This document shows, piece by piece, positions 7,961 to 17,387 of a stretch of DNA of 64,000 bases. The stretch is taken from assembly GCF_902498805.1 (NCBI RefSeq), contig NZ_LR701594.1, forward strand, positions 36,590-100,589, in the 5' to 3' direction. Under the pieces are notes generated by a model. That model saw only the letters and a list, made by a program, of their open reading frames with translations, was not told where the DNA came from and searched no databases. The DNA comes from Imperialibacter sp. EC-SDR9. Lineage in GTDB: Bacteria > Bacteroidota > Bacteroidia > Cytophagales > Cyclobacteriaceae. The translations under genes were made by a program, and so were the position numbers. Each line of letters opens with the position of its first letter. Within the stretch, counting starts at the first letter, position 1.

Positions 7961-9742
7961 ATGAACAGACATACGTATGATTTTGGAGTGATTGGAAATT
8001 GCGCTTTCACAGCCCACATCCACAAAAACACTAACATAGTTTGGATGTGCTGGCCAAGATTTGACTCCAGCTTCATTTTTGGAAGTCTGGTTGACGAAGA
8101 AAAAGGAGGGGAGTTTTCTGTAATCCCATGTGAACCAAATGCAACTTTTAATCAGTACTATATTGAGAACACCAATGTGCTTTGTACTGAGGTGGAAGCC
8201 GCTGACGGTAAATTTCTTGTAACTGATTTTGCGCCCAGATTCTACCAGAACGACAGGTATTACAAGCCGTTGATGATGGTAAGAAAAATTGAACCGATTC
8301 AGGGAAATCCAAGGATAAAGGTGGAGTGTGAGCCCAGAGGTGACTACGGAAAAATAGTGCCAGAACAAAGCCAGGGAAGCAATCATATCAGGTTTTTGGG
8401 CCTCGACGGCAATGTGAGATTGACAACAAATATCCCACTTACCTATGTAATGGAGGATGAGGCGTTTGTGCTGAATGAAACCAAATACCTTGTATTTACT
8501 TTTGGCCCCCCACTTGAAGCCCCTTTGGTAGCAACTGTAGAAACTTTTTTGAGCCGTACGATTAACTATTGGAGAAATTGGGTAAAGAGCACGTCGATCT
8601 ATGATTTTTACCAGTCTCAGGTGATCAGGTCAATGCTCGCTTTGAAGATACATCAATACGAAGATACGGGCGCCATTTTGGCTGCCACTACAACCAGTTT
8701 GCCTGAAGCTCCCGGTACTGGCCGAAACTGGGACTACAGATTCTGCTGGATGCGGGATACCTACTATACCCTCACTGCTTTTAATAGTATTGGTCACTTT
8801 GAGGAGTTGGAAAAATACTTCCAGTATATTCTTAATACAAGCGCTACACACAAAGGCCGACTTCAGCCCCTTTATGGTATTAGTGAGAGCTCTAATTTGA
8901 TTGAAGAGATACTGCCACTCAAAGGTTACATGGGCAATGGGCCGGTTAGGATAGGTAACGATGCCTATACGCATATTCAGAATGACGTTTATGGGCAGGT
9001 GCTGGTTTCCCTCTTGCCATTGTACACCGATCGTCGGTTTATAGGAAAGGAGCGTTCCGATTCATTGAAGCTCGTTTATCAAGCCCTTGAAATGATCGAA
9101 AACACCATGGACGAGCCGGATGCAGGCCTGTGGGAGTTCCGTAATCTGGCGCAGAAACACTGCTACACCTATCTGTTTCACTGGGCAGGGAGCGCTGCTG
9201 CAGTCAAGATAGCCAAGCACAACGGCGATCAGGTAATGGGAGTGAAGGCTCAGAAGCTGATGGAAAGGTCAGCCAAAAAAATAGAAGAGTGTTATGTGCC
9301 GTCAAAGAAAGGATATGCCCAGGCCATTGGTGTCGAAAGGATGGATGCCAGTACCTTGCAGCTCATCATGATGAATTATTTTCAAGGAGACACCAAGCGG
9401 GCCAACGACCACCTGATGGCCCTGGAGGCTGAATTGAAGGGGAAAGGTGGCTTGTTTTACAGGTATAAGCACGTGGACGACTTCGGTAGCCCAGAAACCA
9501 CTTTCCTTATTTGCGCCTTCTGGTACGTAGAGGCCTTAGCTTGCGTAGGCCGTCTGGATGAAGCGATCAAGACTTTTGAAAACACAATTGCTTATGCCAA
9601 CCATGTGGGACTGCTGAGCGAAGATGTGGCAGAAAGTGATGGGAGCATGTGGGGCAATTTCCCACAGGCTTATAGCCATGTGGGACTCCTGAATGCCGCT
9701 AACAGAATTGCGAGAAAGCTGGATAGCCCTAGTTTCCTTTAA
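7961..9742 (+). CDS. glycoside hydrolase family 15 protein, probable trehalase
   Basis: The reading frame opens at 7760 inside the opposite ATPase gene, but family homology starts at ATG 7961 with NRHTYDFGVIGNCAFTAHI; the product is 593 residues, the usual size. An N-terminal beta-sandwich is followed by an (alpha/alpha)6 barrel. The acid region is LPEAPGTGRNWDYRFCWMRD (about 245-265) and the base region is GLLSEDV near residue 555. No signal peptide, so cytoplasmic. GH15 members split alpha-glucans or trehalose. Its 4-bp tail-to-tail overlap with otsAB suggests trehalose hydrolysis, but glucoamylase is not excluded. Confidence 0.85.
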   Translation: MNRHTYDFGVIGNCAFTAHIHKNTNIVWMCWPRFDSSFIFGSLVDEEKGGEFSVIPCEPNATFNQYYIENTNVLCTEVEAADGKFLVTDFAPRFYQNDRYYKPLMMVRKIEPIQGNPRIKVECEPRGDYGKIVPEQSQGSNHIRFLGLDGNVRLTTNIPLTYVMEDEAFVLNETKYLVFTFGPPLEAPLVATVETFLSRTINYWRNWVKSTSIYDFYQSQVIRSMLALKIHQYEDTGAILAATTTSLPEAPGTGRNWDYRFCWMRDTYYTLTAFNSIGHFEELEKYFQYILNTSATHKGRLQPLYGISESSNLIEEILPLKGYMGNGPVRIGNDAYTHIQNDVYGQVLVSLLPLYTDRRFIGKERSDSLKLVYQALEMIENTMDEPDAGLWEFRNLAQKHCYTYLFHWAGSAAAVKIAKHNGDQVMGVKAQKLMERSAKKIEECYVPSKKGYAQAIGVERMDASTLQLIMMNYFQGDTKRANDHLMALEAELKGKGGLFYRYKHVDDFGSPETTFLICAFWYVEALACVGRLDEAIKTFENTIAYANHVGLLSEDVAESDGSMWGNFPQAYSHVGLLNAANRIARKLDSPSFL

Positions 9743-11919
9743 ACAATATCCGCTAGTTGTTTTAATAGCTTGCGTACGTCTTCAACGGACGGGATATTGA
9801 ATTTGGCTGCAGAATAGGTGCTGCCTACTTTTATGGAGTATGCCTTGTCGGGCATGCTCTTGAAGGTGTCCTCGTCGGTCCAGTCATCGCCCACGGCGAG
9901 TACAAAATCGCTTGGGAATTTTTCCAGCCAAAGTGTGGCAGCCCGGCCTTTGTTAATTTCAGCATTTTTCACTTCCACCACTTTGTTGCCTTCCAAAACA
10001 TTCAGCGGCATATTGGCAGTGATGTATTTCAGGTGGCTGGTCAGCTCACGTGTTCTGAGCTCGCCAAGCCCGGTTTCTACCTTTCTGTAGTGCCAAACCA
10101 GAGAGAATTCCTTTTCTTCAACAAATGAGCCCGGCGTCCTGTTAACGTACCCTTCCATCACTTCCATGATGTTTCTTTTCCAGGAAGCATCCATGGCAGC
10201 AATAGTTTCCCATTCAGAGCTGATTTCTCTCAGCCACGCACCATGCTCTGTAATGAAGTCGACGGGGTATCGGCCCAACCAGCCTTCCAGTGTTTGCCTG
10301 TCACGGCCACTGATGATGACCACCCTGTTCTTTTTGTTCGCCGTTAGCGACTTGATAATACTGTGAAGTTCGGCGTCAGGAATCGCATGCTGAGGGTTGC
10401 CAGAAAAACCAGTCAATGTGCCGTCGTAATCGAGGAAGATAAGCCTGGTGGAGGCCTTTTTGTAGTCTTTGAACAGCTTTTGCGAAGTTTCCTTGTCCAC
10501 AAGTTTCGTTTCGAGACTTTTTTGCTCAGCTTTTACCAGCCCAAGCCGGTCGAAAAACAGATTGACCCAATGGTGAATATTGTACCGCTTGAGCGACTCC
10601 TGCATGCTGGTCATCCGGGTAATTTGCTCGCCTTCAGGCATCGTTAACGCCTGATGGATCGCTTCTACCTGTTCCTCCATATCGTTAGGATTGATGAGGA
10701 TAGAATCGGAGAGCTCTTTTGATGCGCCCGCCATTTCGCTAAGGATAAGGACGCCTTTTTTGTCGAGTTTGCTGGCGATGAATTCTTTGCACACCAGGTT
10801 CATGCCGTCTCTCATAGGCGTTACCAAAGCAACATGGGCCATTCTGTAGAAAGCCGATAAAGATGAAAGTTCAAATGACCTGTAGAAGTAATGAATAGGT
10901 GTCCAGGCAAGTCTGCTGAATTTTCCGTTGATTCGGCCAACCAACAGGTCAATTTCCTCTTTCAGTTGCTTATACATTTCCACCTGATCTCTGGAAGGTA
11001 CTACTATCATGACAACAGATACTTTGTCTCGCCATTCGGGATATCGTTCCAGAAACATTTCGAAGGCCCGAAGTCGTTGAGGGATTCCCTTTGAATAATC
11101 AAGTCTATCAATGGAAAGCACAAGTTTTACATCTCCCAGCGAGGCTCTGAACTTCACCTCTTTCGTAAGTGTGTCGGGGTGGGAGGCTTCGCTGGCGTAT
11201 TTGTCGTAGTCAATACCCATGGGCAATGCATCGGCCATTACTATTCGGTTATTGACCGTCATTTTGCCATTTGAATTGCCAAAACCTGCCAACCTGTTTA
11301 CCGACGACAGAAAGTGCCGCATATCGTCATAGGTATGAAAGCCGAGAAAATCGGAGCCCAGCATGCCAAGAAGCAGCTCACGGCGCCAGGGCAACAGCCT
11401 GAACGACTCGAAAGAAGGGAAGGGGATATGGAGGAAGAAACCAATGCTAATCCGTGGAAACATTTCACGAACCATCTGAGGCACCAGCAGTAGCTGATAG
11501 TCGTGAATCCAGATGGTGTCATCGGGTGAAGCAATTTTGGCTATTTCTTTGGCAAACTTTCTATTGACCTTTTGGTAGGCTTTCCACAGACCGGTGTTAT
11601 AGACAGCGAACTGATTGAAATAGTGAAAGTTGGGCCAGAGCGTTTCATTACTAAACCCCTCATAAAACTCCTCAATCTCCGTTTGAGTGAGAAATACGGG
11701 TGCCATGTTGTCTTTCTTGAGCTGGGCTGTGATTTTCGCCTTGTCTGATTCTTTCTTTATCGGTTGCCCAGGCCACCCCAGCCAAATATTGTTTCCCTTC
11801 TTGTAGATAGAGCCCAGGCCTGTTGCCAGGCCTCCTTCGCTTGGTCTTGTCTTAAATTCATTCTTTTCAACTTTGATTTTGACCGGAAGACGGTTAGAAA
11901 CAATAATGGTTTTTGGCAT
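9739..11919 (-). CDS. otsAB: bifunctional trehalose-6-phosphate synthase/phosphatase
   Basis: ATG 11919 (MPKTIIVSNRLPVK) matches the family start better than the longer form at 11958; 726 residues. The N-terminal GT20 synthase (about 1-460) shows SNRLPV, GWPG, IWIHDYQL and the donor-site RDGMNLVCKEF. The C-terminal HAD phosphatase (about 490-726) shows DYDGTLTGF and AVGDDWTDEDTF. UDP-glucose plus glucose-6-phosphate is converted to trehalose-6-phosphate and then trehalose, a compatible solute. Both active-site sets look intact. Fusions of this order are common in Bacteroidota. It converges with the GH15 gene, overlapping it by 4 bp. Confidence 0.95.
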   Translation of the reverse strand: MPKTIIVSNRLPVKIKVEKNEFKTRPSEGGLATGLGSIYKKGNNIWLGWPGQPIKKESDKAKITAQLKKDNMAPVFLTQTEIEEFYEGFSNETLWPNFHYFNQFAVYNTGLWKAYQKVNRKFAKEIAKIASPDDTIWIHDYQLLLVPQMVREMFPRISIGFFLHIPFPSFESFRLLPWRRELLLGMLGSDFLGFHTYDDMRHFLSSVNRLAGFGNSNGKMTVNNRIVMADALPMGIDYDKYASEASHPDTLTKEVKFRASLGDVKLVLSIDRLDYSKGIPQRLRAFEMFLERYPEWRDKVSVVMIVVPSRDQVEMYKQLKEEIDLLVGRINGKFSRLAWTPIHYFYRSFELSSLSAFYRMAHVALVTPMRDGMNLVCKEFIASKLDKKGVLILSEMAGASKELSDSILINPNDMEEQVEAIHQALTMPEGEQITRMTSMQESLKRYNIHHWVNLFFDRLGLVKAEQKSLETKLVDKETSQKLFKDYKKASTRLIFLDYDGTLTGFSGNPQHAIPDAELHSIIKSLTANKKNRVVIISGRDRQTLEGWLGRYPVDFITEHGAWLREISSEWETIAAMDASWKRNIMEVMEGYVNRTPGSFVEEKEFSLVWHYRKVETGLGELRTRELTSHLKYITANMPLNVLEGNKVVEVKNAEINKGRAATLWLEKFPSDFVLAVGDDWTDEDTFKSMPDKAYSIKVGSTYSAAKFNIPSVEDVRKLLKQLADIV

Positions 11920-11947
11920 ACTTAGAGGCTGCTTATTTTGTAGATCA

Positions 11948-11975
11948 CTAATATACAAAGAAAGGCAACGCCAAA
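11948..11975 (-). promoter_or_regulatory. weak candidate promoter for otsAB
   Basis: On the minus strand TTTG (11972-11975) is followed after 16 nt by TATATTAG (11948-11955), a 6/8 match to the TAnnTTTG -7 box. It lies about 30 nt before the start codon. The imperfect match and short spacer keep confidence low. Confidence 0.3.
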
Positions 11976-12065
11976 AGAGTAAAGCTTTCTAAAACTCAAT
12001 TTTTAGCTCTATTATTATAAAAATAGCAATTATTACTCTCTTCGTTAGGGAATAACTAACCGAAA

Positions 12066-12872
12066 CTACTTTTTGTTGAATCCCCGAAGTTTTATTTCGG
12101 TCAGCCTTTTCTTCGTGTCCATTGGGAAATCTCCCCTCATCATCCAGTCGTAGTAGGAGGGTTCCTGACTGAAAATGTCTTCAACTGCACGGCCTTTGTG
12201 CTTTCCAAAATTGAACACCTCAGTGCCTGCATCGTTCCTGACAATTCTGCCTGCCAGGTCGACCATGTTACTGGCTGTGATTTCGTGCAAAGCAGCCACG
12301 TCGTTGGCTACTTTTCCCAGATGCTCCCCACGAGTGCTGACTACTTCCTGCCCTTCGTATCTTTCTACCTGAGCCAAAAGTACTTCCAGAGTGGCCATGG
12401 TGTCGGCTTCAGCACTGTGTGCGTCCAGTAGTTCCTTTCCGCAGTAGAACTTATAAGCTGCTGCCAGTGTCCTCTTTTCCATCAGGTGAAAAATTTTCTG
12501 AGCATCCACGAGCTTCTTTTTACTTGGATCGAAGTCAACGTCCACTCTCAGAAACTCTTCCACAAGCAACGGCACGTCGAACTGCAAAATATTGAAGCCG
12601 GCCAGGTCGCATCCTTCCAGAAAGGCAGCGTACGACTTGGCCACTTCCTTAAATATTGGGGCGTCTTTTACGTCATCATCATAAATGCCATGGATAAGGC
12701 TGCTTTCAAGCGGGATAGGCATCTGCGGATTGATCCTCTGTGTTTTCGTAACTCTTTCCCCGGAGGGAAGTAGTTTCACAATGGAAATTTCTACAATCCT
12801 GTCGTTCGAAATATTGATCCCGGTTGTTTCCAGGTCAAAAAACGCCAGGGGGTTCTTAAGTTTGAGTGTCAT
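12066..12872 (-). CDS. DnaQ-family 3'-5' exonuclease with C-terminal DUF3820-like module
   Basis: 268 residues. Residues 8-175 are a DEDDh exonuclease: FFDLETTGI (Exo I with Asp and Glu), GFNILQFDVPLL (Exo II) and DAHSAEADTMATLEVL (Exo III with the catalytic His). These are the family's metal ligands, so it should be active on DNA or RNA ends. The C-terminal part (about 215-262, FNFGKHKGRAVEDIF...YYDWMMRGDFP) resembles the DUF3820 module that often sits next to DnaQ domains. It is separate from the polymerase III alpha subunit. It starts 3 bp after the Mpl-like gene, so the two are probably one transcript. Role likely in repair or turnover. Confidence 0.85.
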   Translation of the reverse strand: MTLKLKNPLAFFDLETTGINISNDRIVEISIVKLLPSGERVTKTQRINPQMPIPLESSLIHGIYDDDVKDAPIFKEVAKSYAAFLEGCDLAGFNILQFDVPLLVEEFLRVDVDFDPSKKKLVDAQKIFHLMEKRTLAAAYKFYCGKELLDAHSAEADTMATLEVLLAQVERYEGQEVVSTRGEHLGKVANDVAALHEITASNMVDLAGRIVRNDAGTEVFNFGKHKGRAVEDIFSQEPSYYDWMMRGDFPMDTKKRLTEIKLRGFNKK

Positions 12873-12875
12873 TTA

Positions 12876-14249
12876 CTAGGGTTGAGTAAGTTCATTGGCG
12901 AAGGCTTTCACATCGGTTCCTTCAAAATTGCCTGAACTCATAAAAAGAAAATTTGTATCAGAACCTTTCGACTCTTCGAGGAGCGTCTTCAGTTTACTCA
13001 CGTTTGTAATGAATGTGAGGTCATTTCTGTTGAATGATTTGCGCAGAAAAGTCTCATCAATTTCGGAAATACCCCTGGCTTCAAGGACGTGAGGATTGAT
13101 GAACACCACAGCTTTGTCGGCTGCGTTAAGGGTGTTTTTATAGGTGGGGATAAAATCTTTGTTGAGACTGCTGAACGTATGCAACTCAACGGCAGCCACC
13201 AGTTTCCGGTTGGGGTATATCTTTTTTACCGCTTTAACGGTAGCATCCACTTTGGATGGAGCATGTGCGAAGTCGTAAAAAACCGTCGTAGAATTGCTCT
13301 CAGCAACTTTATTAAGCCTTTTTTCGGCGCCAGTGAACGTGACCATCGCTTCATAAAAGGTGTCTTTCGGAATGCTTAGCAGTTTGACTAAAGACAAAGC
13401 AGCCTGCATGTTGCTCATGTTGTGGTCACCAAATATTTTGAGTTCCAGCTCCTTGCCTCCGTAGTTAACCACCGTTTTGCCATTGACGACAGAATGAGGA
13501 TGCGTGCCATAGGCCACTCGTTTTACATCCGTACGTTCCTTGCCTGCAATAACCACTGCAAGGTCATCCATTTCATTATATATAAGTGTGCCGGCTTTTG
13601 GAGTAGCGTCGGCAAATTTATCAAACTGCTTTACATAGTCGTCGAAAGTGGGGAACACGTTCATGTGATCCCATGCCAAACCTGTAATGATGCCAATGTG
13701 ATGATCGTATCTTAGGAACTTTGGTGTTGGATCGAGAGGGCTGGCGAGGTATTCGTCACCTTCTATAATGATGATGGGAGCGTTACTTAGCCTGATGGTG
13801 CGTTCAAACCCCGGTACATGAGCACCCACCACGTAATCGAAAGGCTTTTTGGCGTGCTGAAGCACGTGCATGATCATCGCCGTAACGGTGGTTTTTCCGT
13901 GACTGCCCGCTACCACTATTCGTTGTTTTGCCCGGCTTTGCTCCAGTATGAAATCAGGGTATGAGTATATCTTTATTCCCAGCTCCTGAGCCCTGGCCAG
14001 CTCCGGGTTGTCTTTTTTGGCATGCATGCCCACTACCACGGCATCCAGCTCTTTCGTTATCCTGCCGGCATCCCATCCAAAAGTCGCTGGCAGTAAACCA
14101 TGTTTTTCTAAATTAGCTCTCGAAGGGTTGTAAATTTCATCGTCCGAACCGCTTACTGCGAGTCCTCTCTCTTTAAGTTCTATAGCGAGGTTGTGCATGA
14201 CGGCACCACCAATTGAAATAAAATGTATCCTGTGAAGTTCAGCGCTCAT
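12876..14249 (-). CDS. mpl: Mur ligase family protein, Mpl-like (UDP-MurNAc:peptide ligase)
   Basis: 457 residues. MurC/Mpl-type N-terminal Rossmann domain (IHFISIGGAVMHNLAIELKERG), ATP loop AGSHGKTTVTAM (114-125), central EGDEYLASPLDPTPKFLRYDHHIGIITGLAWDHMNVFP, and a C-terminal domain with YDFAHAPSKVDATVKAV. The HIGIITGLAWDHMNVFPT stretch and missing MurC alanine features favour Mpl, which re-attaches recycled tripeptide or tetrapeptide to UDP-MurNAc in peptidoglycan recycling. It is cytoplasmic and carries its own candidate promoter upstream. A dedicated MurC is not excluded by sequence reading alone, but GGAVMHNLA rather than GIGGSGMSG-like glycines supports Mpl. Confidence 0.8.
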   Translation of the reverse strand: MSAELHRIHFISIGGAVMHNLAIELKERGLAVSGSDDEIYNPSRANLEKHGLLPATFGWDAGRITKELDAVVVGMHAKKDNPELARAQELGIKIYSYPDFILEQSRAKQRIVVAGSHGKTTVTAMIMHVLQHAKKPFDYVVGAHVPGFERTIRLSNAPIIIIEGDEYLASPLDPTPKFLRYDHHIGIITGLAWDHMNVFPTFDDYVKQFDKFADATPKAGTLIYNEMDDLAVVIAGKERTDVKRVAYGTHPHSVVNGKTVVNYGGKELELKIFGDHNMSNMQAALSLVKLLSIPKDTFYEAMVTFTGAEKRLNKVAESNSTTVFYDFAHAPSKVDATVKAVKKIYPNRKLVAAVELHTFSSLNKDFIPTYKNTLNAADKAVVFINPHVLEARGISEIDETFLRKSFNRNDLTFITNVSKLKTLLEESKGSDTNFLFMSSGNFEGTDVKAFANELTQP

Positions 14250-14268
14250 GTATCAATTTTAACAAAAC

Positions 14269-14299
14269 CAAAAATAGAACAATTAGGGCTGTCAGCAAA
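14269..14299 (-). promoter_or_regulatory. candidate promoter for the Mpl-like gene
   Basis: On the minus strand TTTG (14296-14299), a 19-nt spacer, then TATTTTTG (14269-14276): both elements match the Bacteroidota -33/-7 consensus exactly at the accepted spacing. The implied leader before ATG 14249 is short (about 12-15 nt). Confidence 0.55.
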
Positions 14300-14415
14300 T
14301 ATTACTTTGCCCAAAAAGGACTTCCTTAATTAAATTGAATGTATGGACAATGATATGACCCTCGTGAGTGTTAATAAGTTGTTATTAAGATAGGGATAAC
14401 TTGAGCTCGTTCAGG

Positions 14416-14446
14416 TTCGATTAAAGCGGGTTAATTTATAGGTTTG
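14416..14446 (+). promoter_or_regulatory. candidate promoter for dnaB
   Basis: TAGGTTTG at 14439-14446 matches the -7 consensus TAnnTTTG; 19 nt upstream stands TTCG (14416-14419), a weak -33. The predicted leader is about 35 nt. It lies back-to-back with the Mpl-gene promoter in a 237-bp divergent region. Confidence 0.45.
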
Positions 14447-14486
14447 TCAACCTTAATTTTCACCTGAGAAAAACCAAAATAGTTGA

Positions 14487-16049
14487 ATGGATAGTTTACC
14501 AATTTCCCGGTCGCAACCGGTCGGAAAAAGAAGAGTTTCAGTCAATGAATTGTCGGCGCAACTCGGCAAACTACCACCGCAAGCTATAGATTTGGAAGAG
14601 GCCGTCTTGGGAGCTTTGATGCTTGAAAGGGACGCACTCACCAATGTTGTAGACATACTCAAGCCGGAGAGCTTTTACAAAGAAGGCAATCAGGAGATAT
14701 ACAGAGCCATTCTGATGCTCTTTAACGACTCCCAGCCGGTGGACCTGCTCACGGTTACCTCCCAGCTTCGGAAAAATGGGAAACTTGAAATGGCTGGCGG
14801 GGCTTACTACGTCACAGAGCTCACAACCAAGGTCAATTCGGCAGCCAATATTGAGACTCACGCCAGGATCATTACTGAGCAAAGTATCAAGCGAGACCTG
14901 ATACAAATTTCCTCTGAGGTGCAGCGGGATGCCTACGACGAAACGGTGGACGTGTTTGAGCTTCTGGATAAAACAGAGCAGCACCTTTTTGAGATATCAG
15001 AATCGCATATCCGGAAGAACTTTGAAGGGATGGATAACCTGATGCACAGGGCCATTCTGGAGCTGGAAGCCAAGAAACATCATAAGGACGGACTCACCGG
15101 TGTACCTAGCGGCTTCACGGCACTCGACAGGATGACATCAGGCTGGCAACCTTCCGACCTCGTTATTCTGGCAGCAAGGCCGGGTATGGGAAAAACTGCA
15201 TTTGTAGTCTCAGCCATGCGGAATGCAGCTGTCGACTTTCAAAAACCGGTGGCGATATTTTCTCTTGAAATGTCGTCGATTCAGCTGGTAAATCGTCTCA
15301 TTTCTGCTGAAGCAGAGCTTCCCAGCGAAAAGATCAAAAAGGGTTCCCTTGAAGAATTTGAATGGGCGCAGCTAATCCACAAAACGGACGGACTGGGCAA
15401 GGCACCAATTTTTATAGATGACACGCCTGCGTTGAGTATCATGGAGTTGCGTGCCAAGGCGAGACGACTGAAGGCCAAGCATGATATTCAGATGATTATC
15501 ATCGATTACCTTCAACTCATGAAGGGAGACACCTCTAAAGGGGGTTCCGGCAATCGTGAACAGGAGATTGCGTCTATTTCAAGGGCCTTGAAAGGCATTG
15601 CTAAGGAATTGAATGTGCCGGTTATCGCACTGTCGCAGCTTAGCCGGGCCGTGGAAACCAGGGGAGGGGACAAGCGCCCAATGCTTTCTGACTTGCGTGA
15701 ATCTGGTTCGATCGAGCAAGATGCGGATATGGTAATTTTCCTCTATCGCCCCGAATATTATGGTATTACGCAAGATGAAAATGGCATGCCTACCCAAAAT
15801 GTGGGTGAGGTAATCATAGCCAAGCACAGAAATGGATCGCTGGATACTGTGCAGCTCAAGTTTATTGGCAAATTTACCAAGTTTGCTGACCTCGAAGACA
15901 ATAGCGGATTTGGTTTACCACCTTCTGGTAATTTCCGCCCATTACCGCCTGATCCTTCAAGCACCATTACCCTGCAAAGCAGAGCGAATTCTCCTGATGG
16001 AGATTCCGAAAATGATCATACATTTGAGGATAATTCACCCCCATTTTAG
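14487..16049 (+). CDS. dnaB: replicative DNA helicase DnaB
   Basis: 520 residues. The N-terminal collar domain (about 25-130: PPQAIDLEEAVLGALMLERDAL) binds primase; a linker leads to the RecA-like motor with Walker A ARPGMGKTAF (about 230-239), FSLEMSSIQLVNRL, Walker B MIIIDYLQLM, and SQLSRAVETRGGDKRPMLSDLRESGSIEQDAD. DnaB is the hexameric 5'-3' helicase at the fork. No intein or insertion interrupts it. The Pro/Ser-rich C-terminal tail (PPDPSSTITLQS onward) is typical. An MDR gene starts 11 bp downstream on the same strand. Confidence 0.97.
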   Translation: MDSLPISRSQPVGKRRVSVNELSAQLGKLPPQAIDLEEAVLGALMLERDALTNVVDILKPESFYKEGNQEIYRAILMLFNDSQPVDLLTVTSQLRKNGKLEMAGGAYYVTELTTKVNSAANIETHARIITEQSIKRDLIQISSEVQRDAYDETVDVFELLDKTEQHLFEISESHIRKNFEGMDNLMHRAILELEAKKHHKDGLTGVPSGFTALDRMTSGWQPSDLVILAARPGMGKTAFVVSAMRNAAVDFQKPVAIFSLEMSSIQLVNRLISAEAELPSEKIKKGSLEEFEWAQLIHKTDGLGKAPIFIDDTPALSIMELRAKARRLKAKHDIQMIIIDYLQLMKGDTSKGGSGNREQEIASISRALKGIAKELNVPVIALSQLSRAVETRGGDKRPMLSDLRESGSIEQDADMVIFLYRPEYYGITQDENGMPTQNVGEVIIAKHRNGSLDTVQLKFIGKFTKFADLEDNSGFGLPPSGNFRPLPPDPSSTITLQSRANSPDGDSENDHTFEDNSPPF

Positions 16050-16060
16050 ATATTGGCTGT

Positions 16061-17059
16061 ATGAAGGCACTTAAACTAGTCAACGAAACCGCCGACCATG
16101 TTAAATTGGTCGATATGCCTGAGCCCACACCCGGAAAAGGCGAAGTATTGATAAAGATGCAGGCAGCTGCCCTGAATCATCGGGATCAGTGGTGCAGGGA
16201 GGGAAAATACCCCAATATCAAATTTGACGTGGTGCTGGGCTCCGATGGTTGTGGGGTGGTTGAGCAGCTCGGCCCTGATACTGACGAAACCTGGAAGGGC
16301 AAGTCGGTGATTATTAACCCCAATATCAACTGGGGAAGCAATCCAGAGGTGCAATCTGCTCAGTATCGGATTCTTGGGATGCCGGACAATGGCACACTGG
16401 CGGAATATGTGGTGGTGCCGGTTGATCGGTTGTTTGAAAAGCCAACGCATTTAACTCCAGAACAAGCGTCGGCGCTGCCTTTGTGTGGGCTGACCGCTTA
16501 TCGGGCACTTTTTACCCGTGGGAAGCTAAAAAGAGGGCAAAATGTGCTGGTGTCTGGTGCGGGTGGTGGAGTGGCTGTTTATGCGTTGATGTTTGCGAAA
16601 TTGGCAGGTGCCAATGTATATGTCACTTCCGGCAGCAAAAGCAAAATTACGCAGGCAGTAGCCCTTGGTGCGGTGGAGGGCTTTGATTACAACAACGAAA
16701 AGTGGGCGCAAACAGCGCTGAAATCTTCCGGTGGATTTGATCTGATTGTGGACAGCACTGGTGGACAAATGGTTAACCAATACCTCAGAGTATTAAAGCA
16801 TGGAGGCCGGGTAGTCATTTATGGTGCCAGTTCAGGAATCCCCAAAACACTTGATGTGTTCAGAATCTTCTGGAATCAGCTAACTATTCAAGGCTCCACC
16901 ATGGGCAATGATCAGGAGTTCGAGCAAATGGTTGATTATGTGAACAGAACTCAAATGCTTCCTGTGGTTGATTCTGTCCGACCATTTTCTGATGTGGTGG
17001 CGGCCTTTGACAAAATGAAGCAAAGGAAGCAATTCGGAAAGCTCGTTGTTACGTTCTGA
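16061..17059 (+). CDS. MDR-family zinc-type alcohol dehydrogenase/quinone oxidoreductase-like protein
   Basis: 332 residues. An N-terminal GroES-like fold (residues 1-130, GKGEVLIKMQAAALNHRDQWCREGKYP) is followed by a nucleotide-binding Rossmann fold (NVLVSGAGGGVAVYALMFAKLAGANVYVTSGS, about 160-192). The structural-zinc Cys cluster of classical alcohol dehydrogenases is absent, so a quinone-oxidoreductase or YogA-like NAD(P)H enzyme is likely. The substrate cannot be read. It begins 11 bp after dnaB and its stop is 1 bp from the stop of the opposite TPR gene. Conserved position after dnaB would imply only co-transcription, not shared function. Confidence 0.85.
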   Translation: MKALKLVNETADHVKLVDMPEPTPGKGEVLIKMQAAALNHRDQWCREGKYPNIKFDVVLGSDGCGVVEQLGPDTDETWKGKSVIINPNINWGSNPEVQSAQYRILGMPDNGTLAEYVVVPVDRLFEKPTHLTPEQASALPLCGLTAYRALFTRGKLKRGQNVLVSGAGGGVAVYALMFAKLAGANVYVTSGSKSKITQAVALGAVEGFDYNNEKWAQTALKSSGGFDLIVDSTGGQMVNQYLRVLKHGGRVVIYGASSGIPKTLDVFRIFWNQLTIQGSTMGNDQEFEQMVDYVNRTQMLPVVDSVRPFSDVVAAFDKMKQRKQFGKLVVTF

Positions 17060-17060
17060 T

Positions 17061-17387
17061 TTACAAACCTTCTTCGATTTGAAAGTTCATATAGGCATTT
17101 TGCAGTTCTGCCAGTGCTTTGGTTGCCTTTTGAGTTTTGGCCAGGTTGATGCCATTTTCGAAAGTTGCTGTGGCCTGTTCCGTAAGCCCCATTTCCCAAA
17201 ACAAGTGGGCCGCCTGATAATAGGTAGCTAAATAGTCGGGGTGTGCCTCCAATAACTGATCAAAATATTCTTTGGCTTTCACGGGAGAATCAGTTCTATA
17301 TTCTGTGGCAAGCGCATATAACAAAAAAGGGTCTTGTGGTGTTTCTTTAAGGAAAATTAACAGCTTTTCTATCCTTTCGTTACCCAT
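17061..17387 (-). CDS. small TPR protein
   Basis: 108 residues from ATG 17387; a GTG two codons upstream (17393) is possible. Two to three tetratricopeptide helical pairs are visible: DPFLLYALATEYRTDSPVKAKEYFDQLLEAHPDY, LATYYQAAHLFWEMGLTEQATATFENGINLAKTQ and TKALAELQNAYMNF. No signal peptide or membrane segment, so cytoplasmic. TPRs mediate protein binding; the partner is unknown. It stands alone on the minus strand, with its stop next to the MDR stop, and diverges from etfB. Confidence 0.8.
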   Translation of the reverse strand: MGNERIEKLLIFLKETPQDPFLLYALATEYRTDSPVKAKEYFDQLLEAHPDYLATYYQAAHLFWEMGLTEQATATFENGINLAKTQKATKALAELQNAYMNFQIEEGL

